Source of the DNA: Pseudomonas orientalis
GTDB lineage: Bacteria; Pseudomonadota; Gammaproteobacteria; Pseudomonadales; Pseudomonadaceae
Length of the DNA stretch: 64,000 nucleotides
Direction of reading: 5' to 3'
Assembly (NCBI RefSeq): GCF_002934065.1
Contig: NZ_CP018049.1
Span: 3,594,501-3,658,500 of the forward strand
Shown here: one piece after another, positions 8,111 to 18,770 of the stretch
Layout of the letters: each line of letters starts with the position of its first letter
Position numbering within the stretch: position 1 is the stretch's first letter
Notes under the pieces: generated by a model
Told to the model about the DNA's origin: nothing
Database searches by the model: none
What the model saw: the letters and a program-made list of their open reading frames with translations, nothing else
Position numbers and translations under genes: made by a program

Positions 8111-10825
8111 ATGGCCACTATCCACGTAGACGGCAAAGCGCTCGAAGTCGATGGGGCGGACAACCTGTTACAGGCATGTCTGTCACTCGGCCTCGACATC
8201 CCGTATTTCTGCTGGCACCCCGCGCTTGGTAGCGTCGGTGCCTGTCGCCAGTGTGCGGTCAAGCAATACACCGACGAGAACGACACCCGTGGTCGTATCG
8301 TCATGTCCTGCATGACCCCAGCCACCGACAACACCTGGATCTCCATCGACGATGAAGAATCCAAGGCGTTCCGCGCCAGCGTGGTCGAATGGCTGATGAC
8401 CAACCACCCCCACGACTGCCCGGTCTGTGAGGAAGGCGGTCACTGCCACCTGCAAGACATGACGGTGATGACCGGCCACAACGAGCGCCGCTATCGCTTC
8501 ACCAAGCGTACCCACCAGAACCAGGACCTCGGCCCGTTCATTTCCCACGAGATGAACCGCTGCATCGCCTGCTACCGCTGCGTGCGCTTCTATAAAGACT
8601 ACGCCGGCGGCACTGACCTCGGCGTATTCGGCGCCCACGACAACGTGTACTTCGGTCGCGTTGAAGACGGCGTGCTCGAGAGCGAATTCTCCGGCAACCT
8701 CACCGAGGTCTGCCCGACCGGTGTGTTCACCGACAAGACTCACTCCGAGCGCTACAACCGCAAGTGGGACATGCAGTTCGCGCCGAGCATCTGCCATGGT
8801 TGCTCCAGCGGTTGCAACATCTCCCCGGGCGAGCGCTACGGCGAACTGCGTCGTATCGAAAACCGCTTCAACGGTTCGGTCAACCAGTACTTCCTGTGCG
8901 ACCGTGGCCGTTTCGGCTATGGCTACGTCAACCGCGAAGACCGCCCACGCCAGCCGCTGCTGGCCGATGGCGCCAAGCTGAGCCTGGACGCGGCGCTGGA
9001 TAAAGCCGCCGACCTGTTGCGCGGGCGTAATATCGTCGGTATCGGTTCACCCCGCGCCAGCCTCGAAAGCAACTTCGCGTTGCGCGAACTGGTCGGCGCC
9101 GAACACTTCTACTGCGGCATCGAAGCCGGTGAACTGGAGCGCATCCGCCTGGTCCTGCAGGTGCTGAACGACAGCCCGCTGCCGGTGCCGAACATGCGCG
9201 ACATCGAAGACCACGATGCGATCTTCGTGCTCGGTGAAGACCTGACCCAGACCGCCGCCCGCATCGCCCTGTCGCTGCGCCAGTCGGTCAAAGGCAAGGC
9301 CGAAGAAATGGCCGACGCCATGCGCGTACAGCCGTGGCTCGACGCGGCGGTGAAAAACATCGGCCAGCACGCGCTGAACCCGCTGTTTATCGCCTCGCTG
9401 GCAGAAACCAAGCTCGACGATATTGCCGAAGAATGCGTGCACGCTGCACCGGATGACCTGGCCCGTATCGGTTTCGCCGTGGCCCACGCCCTCGACGCCA
9501 GCGCGCCTGCCGTCGAAGGCCTGGACAGCGAAGCCGTCGAACTGGCCCAGCGCATCGCCGACGCCCTGCTGGCGGCCAAGCGCCCGTTGATCATTGCCGG
9601 TACCTCACTGGGTTCCAAGGCGCTGATCGAAGCCGCCGCCAACATCGCCAAGGCCCTGAAACTGCGCGACAAGAACGGCTCCATCAGTTTGGTCGTGCCG
9701 GAAGCCAACAGCCTCGGCCTGGCCATGCTCGGTGGCGAGTCCGTGGATGCCGCGCTGCAAGCAGTGACCGACGGCAATGCCGACGCTATCGTGGTGCTGG
9801 AAAACGACCTGTACACCCGCACCGCTGCCGCCAAGGTTGACGCTGCGCTGGACGCTGCCAAAGTTTTGATCGTTGCCGACCACCAGAAGACCGCCACCAG
9901 CGAGCGTGCCGACCTGGTGCTGCCAGCCGCCACCTTCGCCGAAGGCGACGGTACCCTGGTCAGCCAGGAAGGCCGCGCCCAGCGCTTCTTCCAGGTGTTC
10001 GATCCGAAGTACATGGACGCCAGCATCCTGGTGCACGAAGGCTGGCGCTGGCTGCATGCCCTGCGCGCCACCCTGCTGAACCAGCCGATTGACTGGACCC
10101 AGCTCGACCACGTCACCGCCGCCACCGCCGCGAGCGCGCCGCAACTGGCACGCATCGTCGACGCTGCACCGTCCGCCGCGTTCCGCATCAAGGGCCTGAA
10201 ACTGGCCCGTGAACCGCTGCGCTACTCCGGGCGCACCGCCATGCGCGCCGACATCAGCGTGCATGAGCCGCGTACACCGCAAGACATCGACACCGCGTTC
10301 GCCTTCTCCATGGAAGGTTACTCGGGTTCGGCCGAACCGCGTCAGCAGGTGCCGTTTGCCTGGTCGCCGGGCTGGAACTCGCCGCAGGCCTGGAACAAGT
10401 TCCAGGACGAAGTCGGTGGTCACATCCGCGCGGGCGACCCGGGCACCCGCCTGATCGAAAGCAGCGGCGATTCGCTGAACTGGTTCGCGGCGGTACCGCG
10501 TCCGTTCAACCCGGCGCCGGGCACCTGGCAGGTCGTGCCGTTCTTCCACCTGTTCGGCAGCGAAGAAACCTCTTCCAAGGCCGCGCCGGTTCAAGAACGC
10601 ATCCCCGCAGCCTACGTGTCGCTGGCCAAGTCCGAAGCCGACCGCCTGGGCGTCAACGACGGTGCCCTGCTCAGCCTGAGCGTGGCCGGCCAGACCCTGC
10701 GTCTGCCGCTGCGCATCAACGACGAGCTGGGCGCCGGCCTGGTTGCACTGCCAAAAGGCCTCGCCGGGATTCCTCCAGCGATCTTTGGCCACACCGTTGA
10801 CGGTCTGCAGGAGGCAGCGCAATGA
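8111..10825 (+). CDS. nuoG: NADH-quinone oxidoreductase subunit G
   Basis: A 904-residue iron-sulfur subunit of the peripheral arm. The N terminus is a plant-type ferredoxin domain ([18 protein letters not shown]), followed by the His-containing [12 protein letters not shown] motif, a [4Fe-4S] segment [17 protein letters not shown] with [10 protein letters not shown], and CHGCSSGCN that starts the molybdopterin-oxidoreductase-like domain (about residues 220-690). The C-terminal part is a MopB-binding-like beta domain. It relays electrons from NuoF/E toward NuoI. The gene ends in an ATGA overlap with nuoH. Length agrees with gammaproteobacterial NuoG. Confidence 0.97.
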   Translation: MATIHVDGKALEVDGADNLLQACLSLGLDIPYFCWHPALGSVGACRQCAVKQYTDENDTRGRIVMSCMTPATDNTWISIDDEESKAFRASVVEWLMTNHPHDCPVCEEGGHCHLQDMTVMTGHNERRYRFTKRTHQNQDLGPFISHEMNRCIACYRCVRFYKDYAGGTDLGVFGAHDNVYFGRVEDGVLESEFSGNLTEVCPTGVFTDKTHSERYNRKWDMQFAPSICHGCSSGCNISPGERYGELRRIENRFNGSVNQYFLCDRGRFGYGYVNREDRPRQPLLADGAKLSLDAALDKAADLLRGRNIVGIGSPRASLESNFALRELVGAEHFYCGIEAGELERIRLVLQVLNDSPLPVPNMRDIEDHDAIFVLGEDLTQTAARIALSLRQSVKGKAEEMADAMRVQPWLDAAVKNIGQHALNPLFIASLAETKLDDIAEECVHAAPDDLARIGFAVAHALDASAPAVEGLDSEAVELAQRIADALLAAKRPLIIAGTSLGSKALIEAAANIAKALKLRDKNGSISLVVPEANSLGLAMLGGESVDAALQAVTDGNADAIVVLENDLYTRTAAAKVDAALDAAKVLIVADHQKTATSERADLVLPAATFAEGDGTLVSQEGRAQRFFQVFDPKYMDASILVHEGWRWLHALRATLLNQPIDWTQLDHVTAATAASAPQLARIVDAAPSAAFRIKGLKLAREPLRYSGRTAMRADISVHEPRTPQDIDTAFAFSMEGYSGSAEPRQQVPFAWSPGWNSPQAWNKFQDEVGGHIRAGDPGTRLIESSGDSLNWFAAVPRPFNPAPGTWQVVPFFHLFGSEETSSKAAPVQERIPAAYVSLAKSEADRLGVNDGALLSLSVAGQTLRLPLRINDELGAGLVALPKGLAGIPPAIFGHTVDGLQEAAQ

Positions 10826-11829
10826 CTTGGTTCACTCCTGAAGTGATCGACGTGATCATCTCGGTGGTCAAGGCCATCGTGATCCTGTTGGCCGTGGTCG
10901 TCGCGGGCGCCCTGCTCAGCTTCGTCGAACGTCGCCTGCTGGGCTGGTGGCAGGACCGTTACGGTCCGAACCGCGTCGGCCCGTTCGGCATGTTCCAGAT
11001 CGCCGCCGACATGCTGAAAATGTTCTTCAAGGAAGACTGGACCCCGCCGTTCGCCGACAAGGTGATCTTCACCCTCGCGCCGGTCGTGGCCATGAGCGCC
11101 TTGCTGATCGCCTTCGCGATCATCCCGATCACCCCGACCTGGGGCGTGGCGGACCTGAACATTGGCCTGCTGTTCTTCTTCGCCATGGCCGGTTTGTCGG
11201 TGTATGCGGTGCTGTTCGCCGGTTGGTCGAGCAACAACAAGTTCGCCCTGCTCGGCAGCCTGCGCGCCTCGGCGCAAACCGTCTCCTATGAAGTGTTCAT
11301 GGGCCTGGCACTGATGGGCATCGTGGTGCAGGTTGGCTCATTCAACATGCGCGACATCGTCGAGTACCAGGCGCAGAACCTGTGGTTCATCATTCCGCAG
11401 TTCTTCGGCTTCTGTACCTTCTTCATCGCGGGCGTGGCCGTGACTCACCGTCACCCCTTCGACCAGCCGGAAGCGGAACAGGAACTGGCCGACGGTTACC
11501 ACATTGAATATGCCGGCATGAAATGGGGCATGTTCTTCGTCGGTGAGTACATCGGCATCATCTTGATCTCGGCCCTGCTGGTCACGCTGTTCTTCGGCGG
11601 CTGGCACGGCCCGTTCGGCATCCTGCCGCAGTTGGCCTTCTTCTGGTTCTTCCTGAAGACCGCGTTCTTCATCATGCTGTTCATCCTGCTGCGCGCCTCG
11701 ATTCCGCGCCCGCGCTATGACCAGGTGATGGATTTCAGCTGGAGATTCTGCCTGCCGCTGACCCTGATCAATTTGCTGGTGACGGCTGCCGTCGTGTTGT
11801 TGAACACGCCGGCTGCCGCGGTTCAGTGA
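10822..11829 (+). CDS. nuoH: NADH-quinone oxidoreductase subunit H
   Basis: A 335-residue membrane subunit with about eight helices that joins the quinone pocket to the proton-pumping arm. [18 protein letters not shown] and the loop [19 protein letters not shown], rich in the conserved charged residues of the E-channel, identify it. The start overlaps nuoG by ATGA with GGAGG 8 bp upstream. nuoI follows after 11 bp. Confidence 0.97.
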   Translation: MTWFTPEVIDVIISVVKAIVILLAVVVAGALLSFVERRLLGWWQDRYGPNRVGPFGMFQIAADMLKMFFKEDWTPPFADKVIFTLAPVVAMSALLIAFAIIPITPTWGVADLNIGLLFFFAMAGLSVYAVLFAGWSSNNKFALLGSLRASAQTVSYEVFMGLALMGIVVQVGSFNMRDIVEYQAQNLWFIIPQFFGFCTFFIAGVAVTHRHPFDQPEAEQELADGYHIEYAGMKWGMFFVGEYIGIILISALLVTLFFGGWHGPFGILPQLAFFWFFLKTAFFIMLFILLRASIPRPRYDQVMDFSWRFCLPLTLINLLVTAAVVLLNTPAAAVQ

Positions 11830-11840
11830 GGATTTGACCC

Positions 11841-12389
11841 ATGTTCAAATATATTGGCGACATCGTTAAGGGTACCGGTACCCAGTTGCGAAGCCTGGTG
11901 ATGGTGTTCGGTCACGGCTTTCGCAAACGCGACACCCTGCAATACCCGGAAGAGGCGGTGTACCTGCCGCCGCGCTATCGCGGCCGCATCGTACTGACCC
12001 GCGACCCCGATGGCGAAGAGCGTTGCGTAGCCTGCAACCTGTGCGCCGTGGCGTGCCCGGTAGGTTGCATCTCCCTGCAGAAAGCTGAAACCGAAGACGG
12101 TCGCTGGTACCCGGACTTCTTCCGCATCAACTTCTCGCGCTGCATTTTCTGCGGCCTGTGCGAGGAAGCTTGCCCGACCACCGCGATCCAGCTCACACCG
12201 GATTTCGAGATGGCCGAGTTCAAACGTCAGGACCTGGTGTACGAGAAAGAAGATCTGCTGATCTCTGGTCCCGGTAAAAACCCTGATTACAACTTCTATC
12301 GTGTTGCAGGTATGGCCGTTGCCGGTAAGCCAAAAGGCGCCGCACAAAACGAAGCCGAGCCGATCAACGTGAAGAGCTTGCTGCCTTAA
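11841..12389 (+). CDS. nuoI: NADH-quinone oxidoreductase subunit I
   Basis: A 182-residue ferredoxin-like subunit binding clusters N6a and N6b. Two CxxCxxCxxxCP motifs are plain: [15 protein letters not shown] (about residues 57-71) and [15 protein letters not shown] (about 96-110). It bridges NuoG to NuoB on the membrane face. The N-terminal amphipathic stretch [13 protein letters not shown] likely contacts the membrane. It is placed 9 bp upstream of nuoJ. Confidence 0.97.
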   Translation: MFKYIGDIVKGTGTQLRSLVMVFGHGFRKRDTLQYPEEAVYLPPRYRGRIVLTRDPDGEERCVACNLCAVACPVGCISLQKAETEDGRWYPDFFRINFSRCIFCGLCEEACPTTAIQLTPDFEMAEFKRQDLVYEKEDLLISGPGKNPDYNFYRVAGMAVAGKPKGAAQNEAEPINVKSLLP

Positions 12390-12398
12390 GGAAGAAAG

Positions 12399-12902
12399 AT
12401 GGAATTCGCTTTCTATTTCGCATCGGGTATCGCAGTGGTGTCCACGCTTCGCGTGATCACCAACACCAACCCCGTGCACGCCCTGCTCTACCTGATCATT
12501 TCGCTGATCGCCGTGGCCATGACCTTCTTTGCCCTCGGCGCACCGTTCGCCGGTGTACTGGAAGTGATCGCCTATGCCGGCGCCATCATGGTGCTGTTCG
12601 TGTTTGTGGTGATGATGCTCAACCTGGGGCCGGCTTCGGTCGCCCAGGAACGCGTCTGGCTCAAGCCCGGCATCTGGCTCGGCCCGGTTGTCCTCGCAGC
12701 CCTGCTGCTGGGTGAACTGCTGTATGTGCTGTTCGCTCACCAGAGCGGCCAGGCCATCGGCCACACCACCGTGGATGCGAAAGCCGTGGGCGTCAGCCTG
12801 TTCGGCCCGTACCTGCTGGTGGTCGAACTGGCTTCGATGCTGCTGCTTGCCGCAGCCATCACGGCCTTCCACTTGGGCCGCAACGAAGCCAAGGAGCAAT
12901 GA
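12399..12902 (+). CDS. nuoJ: NADH-quinone oxidoreductase subunit J
   Basis: A 167-residue membrane subunit with five predicted helices. [17 protein letters not shown] and the glycine/valine-rich [21 protein letters not shown] helix, home of the pi-bulge that moves during turnover, are characteristic. It sits between NuoI and NuoK in the operon as in the complex. A GGAAGAAAG ribosome-binding site precedes the ATG. Its stop overlaps an alternative upstream ATG of nuoK. Confidence 0.96.
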   Translation: MEFAFYFASGIAVVSTLRVITNTNPVHALLYLIISLIAVAMTFFALGAPFAGVLEVIAYAGAIMVLFVFVVMMLNLGPASVAQERVWLKPGIWLGPVVLAALLLGELLYVLFAHQSGQAIGHTTVDAKAVGVSLFGPYLLVVELASMLLLAAAITAFHLGRNEAKEQ

Positions 12903-12904
12903 CG

Positions 12905-13213
12905 ATGCCTGCTATCCCCTTGGAGCATGGTCTGGCGGTCGCCGGCATCCTGTTCTGCCTTGGCCTGGTCGGCCTGATGGTTCGCCGTAACATTTTGTTC
13001 GTGTTGATGAGCCTGGAAATCATGATGAACGCTGCGGCACTGGCGTTCATCGTGGCAGGCGCACGTTGGGGCCAGCCGGATGGACAAGTCATGTTCATCC
13101 TGGTGATCAGCCTGGCAGCCGCCGAGGCCAGCATTGGCCTGGCGATCCTGCTGCAACTGTATCGTCGCTTCCACACGCTTGATATCGACGCTGCCAGTGA
13201 GATGCGCGGATGA
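12905..13213 (+). CDS. nuoK: NADH-quinone oxidoreductase subunit K
   Basis: A 102-residue, three-helix membrane subunit homologous to MrpC. The conserved glutamate in [15 protein letters not shown] and the second in [13 protein letters not shown] are the proton-path residues. The start at 12905 ([14 protein letters not shown]) gives the usual length. An ATG at 12899 overlapping the nuoJ stop would add two residues and is a real alternative. The end overlaps nuoL by ATGA. Confidence 0.95.
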   Translation: MPAIPLEHGLAVAGILFCLGLVGLMVRRNILFVLMSLEIMMNAAALAFIVAGARWGQPDGQVMFILVISLAAAEASIGLAILLQLYRRFHTLDIDAASEMRG

Positions 13214-15063
13214 ACATGATCTTTCTGACTTTCGTATTTCCCCTGATCGGTTTCCTGCTGCTGTCGTTCTCTCGCGGACGCTGGTCGGAGAACCTCTCGG
13301 CCCTGATCGGCGTAGGCTCGATTGGCTTGTCGGCCATCGTTGCCGCCTACGTCATCTGGCAATTCAACGTAGCGCCGCCTGAAGGCGGTCACTACACCCT
13401 GGTGCTGTGGCAGTGGATGTCGGTGGAGGGCTTCAAGCCCAACTTCGCCCTCTATGTCGACGGCCTGTCGATCACCATGCTCGGCGTGGTGGTGGGTGTG
13501 GGCTTCCTGATCCACCTGTTCGCGTCCTGGTACATGCGCGGTGAAGCGGGCTACTCGCGCTTCTTCTCGTACACCAACCTGTTTATCGCCAGCATGCTGT
13601 TCCTCGTGCTGGGCGATAACCTGTTGTTCCTGTACTTCGGCTGGGAAGGCGTGGGCCTGTGCTCTTACCTGTTGATCGGTTTCTACTACAGCAACCGCAA
13701 CAACGGTAACGCCGCACTCAAGGCGTTTATCGTCACGCGGATCGGCGATGTGTTCATGGCCATCGGCCTGTTCATCCTGTTCCAACAGGTGGGCACGCTG
13801 AACATCCAGGAACTGCTGGTGCTGGCACCGCAGAAATTCCAGGTCGGCGACTTCTGGATCACCCTGGCGACCCTGATGCTGCTGGGCGGCGCCGTGGGTA
13901 AATCCGCGCAACTGCCACTGCAGACCTGGCTGGCGGACGCGATGGCCGGTCCTACCCCGGTGTCGGCACTGATCCACGCCGCGACCATGGTCACCGCCGG
14001 TGTCTACCTGATTGCCCGTACACACGGCCTGTTCACCCTGGCGCCGGACATCCTGCACCTGGTCGGCATCGTCGGCGGCGTGACCCTGGTACTGGCCGGC
14101 TTTGCCGCGCTGGTCCAAACCGACATCAAGCGTATCCTCGCCTACTCGACCATGAGCCAGATCGGCTACATGTTCCTGGCCCTGGGCGTCGGCGCCTGGG
14201 ACGCGGCGATCTTCCACCTGATGACCCACGCCTTCTTCAAGGCCCTGCTGTTCCTTGCTTCCGGTGCGGTGATCGTTGCCTGCCATCACGAGCAGAACAT
14301 CTTCAAGATGGGTGGCCTGTGGAAGAAACTGCCACTGGCCTACGCCAGCTTCATCGTCGGTGGTGCCGCCCTGGCCGCCCTGCCGCTGGTGACCGCAGGC
14401 TTCTACTCCAAGGATGAAATCCTCTGGGAAGCGTTTGCCAGCGGTAACCATAACCTGCTGTACGCAGGCCTGGTGGGCGCGTTCATGACCTCGCTGTACA
14501 CCTTCCGCCTGATCTTCATCACCTTCCACGGTGAAGCCAAGACCGAAGCCCACGCAGGCCATGGCATCTCGCACTGGTTGCCGCTGTCGGTGCTGATCAT
14601 CCTGTCGACGTTCATCGGCGCGCTGATCACCCCGCCATTGGCCGGTGTACTGCCGCAAAGCGTCGGCCATGCCGGCGGCGCCGACAAGCACAGCCTGGAG
14701 ATCGCCTCGGGCGCCATCGCCATCGCCGGTATCCTGCTCGCAGCCCTGCTGTTCCTCGGCAAGCGTCGCCTGGTAACCGCCGTGGCCAACAGTGGCATTG
14801 GCCGTTTCCTCTCGGCCTGGTGGTTCGCCGCCTGGGGCTTCGACTGGATCTACGACAAACTGTTCGTCAAACCTTACCTTGCGATCAGCCACGTGCTGCG
14901 CAAAGACCCGCTCGACCAGACCATCGGTTTGATCCCGCGCGCCGCCAAGGCCGGTCACACCGCCCTGAGCCGCAGCGAGACCGGCCAATTGCGTTGGTAC
15001 GCAGCGTCCATGGCGGCCGGTGCCGTGCTGGTGATCGGCGCCATCGTGGTGGTGGCGGTATGA
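13210..15063 (+). CDS. nuoL: NADH-quinone oxidoreductase subunit L
   Basis: A 617-residue antiporter-like proton-pumping subunit at the distal end of the membrane arm. It has about 16 helices, including [19 protein letters not shown] and the [17 protein letters not shown] motif with the conserved Lys/His residues of the proton channel, and [20 protein letters not shown]. The C-terminal approximately 110 residues form the lateral helix and anchor. It overlaps nuoK by four bases. Related to MrpA at the other end of this window. Confidence 0.97.
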   Translation: MNMIFLTFVFPLIGFLLLSFSRGRWSENLSALIGVGSIGLSAIVAAYVIWQFNVAPPEGGHYTLVLWQWMSVEGFKPNFALYVDGLSITMLGVVVGVGFLIHLFASWYMRGEAGYSRFFSYTNLFIASMLFLVLGDNLLFLYFGWEGVGLCSYLLIGFYYSNRNNGNAALKAFIVTRIGDVFMAIGLFILFQQVGTLNIQELLVLAPQKFQVGDFWITLATLMLLGGAVGKSAQLPLQTWLADAMAGPTPVSALIHAATMVTAGVYLIARTHGLFTLAPDILHLVGIVGGVTLVLAGFAALVQTDIKRILAYSTMSQIGYMFLALGVGAWDAAIFHLMTHAFFKALLFLASGAVIVACHHEQNIFKMGGLWKKLPLAYASFIVGGAALAALPLVTAGFYSKDEILWEAFASGNHNLLYAGLVGAFMTSLYTFRLIFITFHGEAKTEAHAGHGISHWLPLSVLIILSTFIGALITPPLAGVLPQSVGHAGGADKHSLEIASGAIAIAGILLAALLFLGKRRLVTAVANSGIGRFLSAWWFAAWGFDWIYDKLFVKPYLAISHVLRKDPLDQTIGLIPRAAKAGHTALSRSETGQLRWYAASMAAGAVLVIGAIVVVAV

Positions 15064-15116
15064 CTATGAACTTTGCGAACTTTGCAAACTTGCGAAAGGA
15101 AACGAGCCTGTCATGA
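15060..15116 (+). other. 18-codon reading frame bridging nuoL and nuoM
   Basis: ATG at 15060 overlaps the nuoL TGA, and the frame ([18 protein letters not shown]) ends in a TGA that overlaps the nuoM ATG, again as ATGA. It includes a 9-bp tandem repeat, GAACTTTGC twice plus a degenerate third copy (15068-15094). The AAAGGA used by nuoM lies inside it. It could be a coupling leader peptide or chance; no homologue is known to me. Confidence 0.3.
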
Positions 15117-16645
15117 TTCTGCCCTGGCTAATCCTGATCCCCTTTATCGGCGGCCTGCTCTGCTGGATGGGTGAACGCTTCGGCGCCACCCTCCCCCGCT
15201 GGATTGCGTTGCTGACCATGTCCCTGGAACTCGCGCTCGGCCTCTGGCTGTGGGCCCACGGCGACTATTCATTCGCTCCGGCACCGGGTGTCGATCCCAC
15301 CTTCGCGCTTGAATTCAAGCACGTGTGGATCCAGCGCTTCGGCATCAACGTGCACCTGGCGCTGGACGGCCTGTCGCTGTTGATGATCCTGCTGACCGGC
15401 CTGCTGGGTATCCTCTCGGTACTCTGCTCGTGGAAAGAGATCCAGCGTCACGTGGGCTTCTTCCACCTGAACCTGATGTGGATCCTGGGCGGCGTTGTCG
15501 GCGTGTTCCTGGCGCTGGACCTGTTCATGTTCTTCTTCTTCTGGGAAATGATGCTGGTGCCGATGTACTTCCTCATCGCGCTCTGGGGTCACAGTTCTTC
15601 GGACGGCAAGAAAACCCGGATCTACGCGGCGACCAAGTTCTTCATCTTCACCCAGGCCTCCGGCCTGATCATGTTGGTGGCGATCCTAGGCCTGGTCCTG
15701 GTCAACTTCAACAGCACCGGCGTGATCACGTTCAACTACGCCGACCTGTTGAAGACCAAGATGTCGCTGACCACCGAGTACGTGCTGATGCTGGGCTTCT
15801 TCATCGCGTTCGCGGTGAAGCTGCCGGTGGTGCCGTTCCACTCCTGGTTGCCTGACGCTCACGCCCAGGCGCCGACGGCCGGTTCCGTCGACCTCGCCGG
15901 TATCCTGTTGAAAACCGCTGCCTACGGCCTGCTGCGTTTCGCACTGCCGCTGTTCCCGAATGCCTCGGCCGAATTTGCGCCGATTGCCATGACCCTGGGT
16001 CTGATCGGGATTTTCTACGGCGCGTTCCTGGCCTTTGCGCAAACCGACATCAAGCGTCTGATTGCTTTCTCGTCCGTTTCCCACATGGGTTTCGTACTGA
16101 TCGGTATCTACTCCGGCAGCCAGCTGGCGCTGCAAGGCGCGGTGATCCAGATGTTGGCCCACGGTGTTTCGGCCGCTGCCCTGTTTATCCTGAGTGGTCA
16201 GCTGTATGAGCGCCTGCACACCCGTGACATGCGTGAGATGGGTGGCGTGTGGTCGCGCATCGCTTACCTGCCGGCAATCAGCCTGTTCTTCGCCGCTGCG
16301 TCCCTGGGCCTGCCGGGTACCGGTAACTTCATCGGCGAGTTCCTGATCCTGATGGGGGCCTTCGTGCAGACGCCGTGGATCAGTGCCATTGCTACCTCCG
16401 GCCTGGTGTTCGGTTCGGTCTACTCGCTGATCATGATCCACCGCGCCTACTTCGGCCCGGCCAAGTCCGACACCGTCCTGCAAGGGATGGATGCGCGCGA
16501 ACTGATCATGGTGCTCGGCCTTGCGGTGCTGCTGATCTACATCGGCGTATACCCGCAGCCGTTCCTGGACACGTCTGCCGCCACGATGCATGGCGTGCAG
16601 CAGTGGTTCGGCACCGCCTTCTCTCAACTCGCTTCGGCCCGGTAA
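15113..16645 (+). CDS. nuoM: NADH-quinone oxidoreductase subunit M
   Basis: A 510-residue, 14-helix proton-pumping subunit. [20 protein letters not shown] carries the key glutamate, and the [21 protein letters not shown] and [19 protein letters not shown] motifs are diagnostic for NuoM against its paralogues NuoL and NuoN. It starts 50 bp after nuoL with AAAGGA upstream. It is adjacent to nuoN as in all gammaproteobacterial operons. Confidence 0.97.
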   Translation: MILPWLILIPFIGGLLCWMGERFGATLPRWIALLTMSLELALGLWLWAHGDYSFAPAPGVDPTFALEFKHVWIQRFGINVHLALDGLSLLMILLTGLLGILSVLCSWKEIQRHVGFFHLNLMWILGGVVGVFLALDLFMFFFFWEMMLVPMYFLIALWGHSSSDGKKTRIYAATKFFIFTQASGLIMLVAILGLVLVNFNSTGVITFNYADLLKTKMSLTTEYVLMLGFFIAFAVKLPVVPFHSWLPDAHAQAPTAGSVDLAGILLKTAAYGLLRFALPLFPNASAEFAPIAMTLGLIGIFYGAFLAFAQTDIKRLIAFSSVSHMGFVLIGIYSGSQLALQGAVIQMLAHGVSAAALFILSGQLYERLHTRDMREMGGVWSRIAYLPAISLFFAAASLGLPGTGNFIGEFLILMGAFVQTPWISAIATSGLVFGSVYSLIMIHRAYFGPAKSDTVLQGMDARELIMVLGLAVLLIYIGVYPQPFLDTSAATMHGVQQWFGTAFSQLASAR

Positions 16646-16652
16646 GAGCGCT

Positions 16653-18116
16653 ATGGAATTCACGATCCAACACTTTATCGCGCTTGCGCCGCTGCTGATC
16701 ACCAGCCTCACCATTGTGGTGGTGATGCTGGCGATCGCCTGGCGCCGCAATCATTCGCAAACGTTCCTGCTGTCCTGTGCCGGGTTGAACCTGGCCCTGC
16801 TATCGATCATCCCGGCCCTCAAGGTCGCGCCACTGGCGGTCACGCCATTGATGATGGTCGATGACTTCGCCCTGCTGTACATCGCCCTGATCCTGGTGGC
16901 GACCCTGGCCTGTGTCACGCTCGCCCATGCCTACCTCGGCGAAGGCGCCGCCGGCTACCCGGGCAACAAGGAAGAGCTGTACCTGCTGATTCTGCTGGCT
17001 GCGGCCGGCGGTATCGTGCTGGTCAGCGCGCAGCACCTGGCCGGCCTGTTCATCGGCCTGGAACTGCTGTCGATCCCGACCTACGGCCTGGTGGCGTATG
17101 CCTTCTTCAGCAAGCGCTCCCTGGAAGCCGGCATCAAGTACATGGTGCTGTCGGCCGCAGGTTCCGCGTTCCTGTTGTTCGGTATGGCCCTGCTCTACGC
17201 CGAAGCCGGCAGCCTGAGCTTCACCGGTATCGGCCACGCCCTGGCCGCCACCAACAGCCCGGCGCCAATCGCCCAGTTGGGCCTGGCAATGATGCTGATC
17301 GGCCTGGCGTTCAAGCTGTCGCTGGTGCCCTTCCACCTGTGGACCCCGGACGTGTACGAAGGCGCCCCGGCGCCCGTGGCCGCGTTCCTGGCCACGGCGT
17401 CGAAGGTTGCCGTGTTTGCGGTGATGGTGCGTCTGTTCCAGATCTCGCCTGCGGCCAACACCGGCGTGCTGAGCAACGTGCTGACCGTGATCGCCATTGC
17501 GTCGATCCTGTTCGGCAACCTGCTGGCGCTGACCCAGAACAACCTCAAGCGTCTGCTGGGTTATTCTTCCATCGCCCACTTCGGCTACCTGCTGATCGCC
17601 CTGGTGGCGAGCAAAGGCCTGGCCGTGGAAGCCATCGGCGTGTACCTGGTCACCTACGTGATCACCAGCCTGGGTGCGTTCGGCGTCATCACCTTGATGT
17701 CGTCGCCGTACAAAGGCCGTGACGCCGACGCCCTGTACGAATACCGCGGCCTGTTCTGGCGCCGTCCGTACCTGACCGCCGTGCTGACCGTGATGATGTT
17801 GTCCCTGGCGGGTATCCCGCTGACGGCCGGCTTTATCGGCAAGTTCTACATCGTCGCCACCGGCGTCGAGGCCCACCAGTGGTGGCTGGTTGCGTCACTG
17901 GTGCTGGGCAGCGCCATTGGTGTGTTCTATTACCTGCGCGTGATGGTCACCCTGTACCTGATCGAGCCGAACCTGCGCCGTGTGGACGCCGAGCTGCATT
18001 GGGAACAGAAGGCAGGCGGCGTGATGCTGCTGGCCATCGCCCTGCTCGCGTTCTTCCTGGGCGTGTACCCGCAACCGTTGCTCACCTTGGTGCAGCATGC
18101 GGTGCTGGGGGTTTGA
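16653..18116 (+). CDS. nuoN: NADH-quinone oxidoreductase subunit N
   Basis: A 487-residue membrane subunit, the third antiporter-like channel of complex [19 protein letters not shown] holds the conserved Glu, and [19 protein letters not shown] and [19 protein letters not shown] are family signatures. The ATG at 16653 ([15 protein letters not shown]) is chosen; the frame is open 63 bp further upstream into nuoM but that would give a non-homologous extension. It is the last gene of the operon, followed by a strong hairpin terminator. Confidence 0.97.
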   Translation: MEFTIQHFIALAPLLITSLTIVVVMLAIAWRRNHSQTFLLSCAGLNLALLSIIPALKVAPLAVTPLMMVDDFALLYIALILVATLACVTLAHAYLGEGAAGYPGNKEELYLLILLAAAGGIVLVSAQHLAGLFIGLELLSIPTYGLVAYAFFSKRSLEAGIKYMVLSAAGSAFLLFGMALLYAEAGSLSFTGIGHALAATNSPAPIAQLGLAMMLIGLAFKLSLVPFHLWTPDVYEGAPAPVAAFLATASKVAVFAVMVRLFQISPAANTGVLSNVLTVIAIASILFGNLLALTQNNLKRLLGYSSIAHFGYLLIALVASKGLAVEAIGVYLVTYVITSLGAFGVITLMSSPYKGRDADALYEYRGLFWRRPYLTAVLTVMMLSLAGIPLTAGFIGKFYIVATGVEAHQWWLVASLVLGSAIGVFYYLRVMVTLYLIEPNLRRVDAELHWEQKAGGVMLLAIALLAFFLGVYPQPLLTLVQHAVLGV

Positions 18117-18138
18117 TCGTTTAGGTTGGTGCAGTAAA

Positions 18139-18166
18139 AAGAACGGCGCCCTTGGGCGCCGTTCTT
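18139..18166. terminator. Terminator of the nuo operon
   Basis: A perfect 13-bp stem AAGAACGGCGCCC/GGGCGCCGTTCTT with a 2-nt loop, preceded by an A-run, 22 bp after nuoN. The T-tract is short, but the position and stem strength favour termination. Confidence 0.8.
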
Positions 18167-18212
18167 GCGTCTCAGAGGGAAACAATAGAGATGCAGTGCA
18201 ACCACTATCGTC

Positions 18213-18278
18213 TTCGCGGGCAAGCCCACTCCCACAGGGGTATGCATTCCAAATGTGGGAGCGGGCTTGCCCGCGAAG
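18213..18278. repeat. REP pair, GCGGGCTTGCCCGC type
   Basis: CTTCGCGGGCAAGCCCACTC on the left and its inverse GAGCGGGCTTGCCCGCGAAG on the right. This is a different REP subfamily from the GGGGGCTTGCCCCC pairs seen elsewhere in the window. Confidence 0.88.
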
Positions 18279-18394
18279 GCGCCTGAACGGGCACTACGGA
18301 AGCGCCTTACCTAATACACAACTCCGTCTGACATACGGTCCCAACTTCCTTTCTTAGAGTGACCCGCTCATACGCAATCTACGTAGGAGTGACT

Positions 18395-18709
18395 ATGACT
18401 CGCGATACCGCTTCAGAGCTAATCGAAGGCTTCGACGCCCTGGCCGATGAACGCCAGGGCAAGATCACCCTGCGTACTCATAAGGCGCAGCTCAACAAGC
18501 TCGACCCCCTCACCGCCGGAGAAGTGGTTGCAGTGCGCCAGCAACTCAACCTCTCCCGGTCGGTATTCGCCATGTACCTGCGTACCAACACCCGCACCCT
18601 GGAGAACTGGGAACAAGGCCGGGCCAAGCCCAATGCACAGGCTGTCACGTTGATACGACTGGTGGCGCGTTTTCCCGAGACCGTGGCGCAACTTGCGGCA
18701 CTGGGCTGA
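18395..18709 (+). CDS. HTH protein resembling a type II antitoxin, no toxin partner
   Basis: A 104-residue protein with a C-terminal helix-turn-helix: LTAGEVVAVRQQLNLSRSVF, then TNTRTLENWEQGRAKPN as recognition helix and wing. Layout and length resemble HigA/NadS-type antitoxin regulators. Start is the ATG preceded by TAGGAGT; a GTG 36 bp upstream is possible but lacks such a site. Antitoxins of this type normally follow a RelE/HigB toxin gene, yet only a REP pair and 116 bp of noncoding DNA lie upstream. It may be an orphan that lost its toxin or a plain regulator. A bidirectional terminator follows. Confidence 0.82.
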   Translation: MTRDTASELIEGFDALADERQGKITLRTHKAQLNKLDPLTAGEVVAVRQQLNLSRSVFAMYLRTNTRTLENWEQGRAKPNAQAVTLIRLVARFPETVAQLAALG

Positions 18710-18723
18710 CCTGAAACAGCTGC

Positions 18724-18756
18724 AAAAAAACGCCCCGAATGTTCGGGGCGTTTTTT
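18724..18756. terminator. Bidirectional terminator
   Basis: The stem CGCCCCGAA/TTCGGGGCG with a 2-nt loop is flanked by A7 on the left and T6 on the right. It serves the HTH gene on the plus strand and the outer-membrane protein gene on the minus strand. Confidence 0.9.
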
Positions 18757-18770
18757 ATAGGGCAATAACG

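Noticed and set aside
12859..14988. Open frame of 709 codons antisense to nuoK/nuoL
   Set aside because: Gln/His/Gly-rich composition typical of an antisense frame of membrane-protein genes.
18097..18357. 86-codon frame upstream of the orphan antitoxin-like gene as a toxin
   Set aside because: It runs through the nuo terminator and REP pair and lacks any RelE/HigB-like pattern.
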